Shown here piece after piece: positions 19,218 through 22,497 of a stretch of 22,497 bases of DNA (position 1 is its first letter; each line of letters begins with the position of its first letter). The translations under genes and the position numbers were made by a program. A model generated the notes under the pieces. It had not been told where the DNA came from, did not search any database, and saw nothing but the letters and a program-made list of their open reading frames with translations. This DNA is from Cercozoa sp. M6MM (taxonomy: Eukaryota > Endomyxa: Ascetosporea): assembly GCA_040357565.1 (NCBI GenBank), contig JBDODJ010000182.1; one strand, written 5' to 3'.

Positions 19218-21290
19218 TCAGTTAGTAGATGTTATCGCCGTAGAGGTTGCCGGGCGACCATGTTGTGAAACGTTGCCGGTTGAGCAGCCACACCTGTGTA
19301 AATTACCTCGCTGAAGTCCGAGATCCAGCAGCGATCGCACGGACGGAGCACGGCGGCGCATCTTTGGGTGATAGGAGGTGTACCGTGCGCGTGCATTGTC
19401 CAAAGTCACGAAACGCGGCTTGTCGGTGTCGATAGAACCTGGGACAGAGCATTTCAAGAGGCCAGTGTAGTTGCACCGTTCGGCGGTGCCACATCTGCAC
19501 ATGAAGCCGCGTTGCATCATTGACCTCAACGATGTTCTTCACGAGAACGAGGGAGTCGTCTGCAAGTTCAATGATTACGCCTGACGTGATGCGCACCCCC
19601 TAAGCACAGTGAAACGAGGGTTAATTTACAGTGCGGCAGCAAGCTTGGAGAGAACTATAAGCAGCATGTGTACCAATACGACGAGGCGGCTGAGCCCAGT
19701 GCAAGTCACCTCAAATGTGTTGGCGTCTTCATCCCACACCGAAATGTCGTGATCTTTGTCGTACTCGACCTTGCAACTGCGCGATGCATATCTACGGAGC
19801 ATTTTTATGCAGATGAAGGGTACAGTGAATTTTCAAGATAGGGAAGGTCGGGAGGTTGACCTCTTACGTCTGTCGCTACTCGTTCATCATGTGGCGGTAG
19901 CAGTGTTTCAGCTGCGTTCGTGAGAGCCATGCGTGCCATGTAAGCCAGCACCACTTCAGCCGATCTGTTGGCATGTCGGAGCGCAAGGACCTTGGCGAAC
20001 TTAAGTTTAAACATCGCTACCAACAAGCATGGCCCAGGACTAATCCATGGCGCGACATACTATTTGCAGTCGGAGGAAACCTGTACCTTCGAAATCAAAG
20101 TGTTGTTAACGCGCATGCTTGCGTGACTGCGAGTGTTCCGACTGGAATGCATGTCGTCGTGGTCATTCGAGGAAAGATGTCACCCAGGACCGAGTATTCT
20201 CATTTTCGCGCGCTTCGATGCCGCACGAACGTTTTTCAGTTCCAGTAGGTCGTCTTCAGTATAGAAAAACTAAAACTGCTCGCAAACCATTGCGTACTTC
20301 GACATAGCTGCCACCAGCACCAGAGCAAACTTGTCGTCGCCTTCCCACGCAAATGCCTCAAACAGCTTTGACTCTAAACGCCAGTACGAAATGAGAGCTG
20401 GTATTCCCCCTAACACCTTGTCGCGATCCACAATTCGTAACTTACGCATACCTTGCGTCACATTGTCTAATCCGTTTTAGCGACGCATGAAGTCGATAAT
20501 CCCTCCCAGGGCGCGAAAGAACTCCTTCACGGCTTCCTCGGCATCAAGACGCTCGAATAACAGACCCAACAAAGAAGTGAATTCCTGAATAGTCACAAGA
20601 ATGAACCGGATTCTGTAGTTCTCATAAGTAAGGTGTATATTACCGTCCATGTGCCAGGGTTCCCTGCACATTGGTGAGCTAGGTCGCACGAAGCTTTGGT
20701 GTGGGAGCAGTCGGAAGCTACATTTGTTGCCGCAGAAGTCACCAGTGGCTGTGACCACGAATCACTCAGGAGTAGACTTTAGTGGGTACTACAAGTGACA
20801 GCTGTAGGTACCGCCATTCACCCAGTTGGCTGTGAGCACCTCCCATCCGAGTCGCTCAGATTCTGCTTCGACTGCCTTTCTGTATACTCTTCAACCTCCG
20901 ACCGCATCACGCGACGGAAGAACTGTGCCTCGCGCAACACAGACCGACCATCGTCAAGGCACGGCCAGTAACCTTGCAAGGGTTCCCCTGTGTCGAGAGC
21001 AAGCAGATGCAATCGGTACTTGCGCTCTTTCTTGTCTTGGGGCAGTGCAAGTGCAGATCGGGCAGCACCAAAACAGCATGTTCAACGCCATCCTGCTAAA
21101 AGATAATCGTCCATGAGCTACCCATGTTCTTTTCCGTTTCCCTTAGTTCTTCGTGGTGCATCGCATTGAGGAGCGACAGGAGATCTAGGACAGCAGGGCG
21201 TAGATACAGTACAGCATGGGGCGCAGCGGTGACAGCATTTCACGGTTGCCGTACTTACAATAATGTTTATATGCAGGTACACAGAATGAG
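19218..21290 (-). CDS. Multi-exon protein of unknown function
   Basis: A minus-strand series of open segments with mostly GT-AG borders. In order: LLSLLNAMHHEELRETEKNM (near 21185-21125), GEPLQGYWPCLDDGRSVLRE then QFFRRVMRSEVEEYTERQ (near 20990-20850), a Cys-containing exon GDFCGNKCSFRLLPHQSF (near 20740), LFERLDAEEAVKEFFRALGG (near 20550), LISYWRLESKLFEAFAWEG, KYVAPWISPGPCLLVAMF then KVLALRHANRSAEVVLAYMA, and VRITSGVIIELADDSLVLVK then NIVEVNDATRLHVQMWHR. The last segment has the feel of a small beta-barrel, perhaps BAH-like, but I cannot confirm this. No catalytic motif is recognised. An in-frame TAA follows IIDFMRR at about 20477, so either an intron removes it or there are two genes. Start and C-terminus are undetermined; 19218 is the lowest plausible stop. 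Confidence 0.5.
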
Positions 21291-21376
21291 AGATTTGATG
21301 GTGTGTAAGATGTCTATTTAAATTTATCGTATCTGCGCTGCATATTTGGCATAGGTAGTATGCTTCGTCTGTATTC

Positions 21377-21780
21377 ATGTATGTATGTATGTGTATGTAA
21401 GTGTATATATGTATGTATGTGTATGTAAGTGTATATATGTATGTATATATGTAAATTTATGTATGTATGTGTATGTAAGTGTATATATGTATGTATGTAT
21501 GTATGTAAATTTATGTATGTATGTATGTAAATTTATGTATGTACGTATGTAAATTTATGTATGTATGTATGTGTATGTAAGTGTATATATGTATGTATGT
21601 GTATGTAAGTGTATATATGTATGTATGTATGTAANNNNNNNNNNAAGTGTATATATGTATGTATGTATGTAAATTTATGTATGTATGTATGGAAATTTAT
21701 GTATGTACGTATGTAAATTTATGTATGTATGTATGTATGTAAATTTATGTACGTATGTATGTATGTATGCGTATGAATGT
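21377..21780 (+). repeat. GTAT-based higher-order satellite with 10-N gap
   Basis: GTAT tetranucleotides are arranged into longer recurring blocks such as GTGTATGTAAGTGTATATAT and GTAAATTTATGTATGTATGT. Ten Ns lie at 21635-21644. It separates the unknown minus-strand gene from the possible gene at the right edge. Confidence 0.95.
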
Positions 21781-22120
21781 ATGTGTATGCATGCATGCGT
21801 CCCCAAGCGGGTAAATACTGTAAATTTATGTATTTGTACGATATATATACATATGAGTAAGATTGCATAAGATCATTGCTACAGACGGATATCGTATGAG
21901 GTAAGTAGATCCATTACAAGCTCACTTTGGATCGTTGATGCTGGGTGGCAAAATTTGGCGGTTCCGCGTGGGCATCGGTAGGACAGTTGCACTAGGTCAG
22001 CACAGCTGTAATCGGATTAGTATGCTAATTTTGTGGCCAAACACTCTATCATCTGCGCGTGCAGCAACACATGTCACCATGATCGCCATTTGACGATCGC
22101 ACCAGCGCTCCAGTGGCGCA
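21781..22120. other. Intergenic region after satellite
   Basis: About 340 bases with no convincing exon. It probably carries upstream sequence of the possible gene at the right edge. Confidence 0.4.
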
Positions 22121-22122
22121 TG

Positions 22123-22497
22123 TTAGACGAGTCAACGAGCATCGGACCGAGTAGTGGTGTGGTGCTGTTCAAGCGCGAGCTTGCTGACGTTGCGGAATGT
22201 TTTGCGAGTTTGCGGGAGTCTGGCTTATCGCCCTGCAAGACTCCCCACGAGCGCCGCAAGCTGTGTACGGGGAGTGATTGCTGTTCTGCTCAACAGAGCA
22301 CTGAAGCAGAACAAGTTCGCTGACACCCAAGCGAAACGTTTTTCTTGTGTGAGACGCCGAGTTTGGTGACAGCGAGGTTTGTTCGCTTGGCACGGTACCG
22401 AACGCTATTGTGTGTATGTGTTGTACGAAAGGTATGCAGACTCATTCGTCATCTCCGAATCGATGGTGGCCCGAGTGGTGGTCGGCCAGCACATTCG
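22123..22497 (+). CDS. Possible 5' part of a gene, truncated by window end
   Basis: An open frame from ATG 22121-22123 reads MLDESTSIGPSSGVVLFKRE then LADVAECFASLRESGLSPCK and ends at 22323. A second open stretch follows AG at about 22372, reading GLFAWHGTERYCVYVLYE then SFVISESMVARVVVGQH up to the window edge. Intron borders joining them are not clear. WHGT recalls the start of PARP catalytic domains, but four residues are not evidence. It could be one gene, part of one, or chance. Confidence 0.28.

Noticed and set aside
22370-22497. PARP catalytic domain start (WHGT)
   Set aside because: Only four residues match and the following residues do not follow the PARP pattern.

Overview
The window is nuclear DNA from a eukaryote with compact, intron-dense genes. 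Coding exons of about 20-200 bases alternate with GT-AG introns, mostly 45-200 bases long, and many introns are filled with CA/TG, TA, CCCTA or TTACCCC simple repeats. The gene set (ribosomal stalk protein P1, a classical protein tyrosine phosphatase, a two-LIM-domain protein, a RhoGAP-type C-terminus, a DUF4246-type protein and a probable superaquaporin) fits a protist or early-branching opisthokont-like lineage. I cannot name the organism. There is no sign of a bacterium, an organelle, a CRISPR array, an intact transposon or a virus.

Layout: 1-547 (+) is the 3' end of a RhoGAP-like gene. 1027-2481 (-) is a DUF4246-type gene, convergent with it. 2669-5904 or further (-) is a long helical gene I do not recognise. 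6218-6631 (-) is ribosomal protein P1. It shares a 394-base divergent promoter with a protein tyrosine phosphatase gene at 7026 to about 8890 (+). About 8.9-10.1 kb holds no convincing gene. 10107-11493 (-) is a probable superaquaporin with a very basic tail, and it diverges over 197 bases from a gene of about 24 exons at 11691-16360 (+). That gene looks like a beta-propeller followed by a helical tail and may be TAF1C-like. 16560-18414 (+) encodes two near-identical LIM domains made by exon duplication. 18.4-19.2 kb is intergenic and contains a short inverted-repeat element. About 19.2-21.3 kb (-) is another multi-exon gene of unknown function. 21.38-21.78 kb is a GTAT-type higher-order satellite, and the last ~450 bases may hold the start of a further plus-strand gene.

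The genes do not form one pathway; this looks like ordinary gene-rich chromosome. The most notable signals are genome-level. 5' splice sites of the form GTAC are unusually common. A TTTACCCC-type motif recurs in introns of several genes. Telomere-like CCCTA tracts sit inside one gene, and a C14 tract and a G11 tract flank one of its exons. All four assembly gaps are exactly 10 Ns and each lies inside a simple repeat, so repeat lengths there are not known.

All exon joins were inferred by eye from reading frame, GT/AG borders and family patterns. No alignment or transcript was available.
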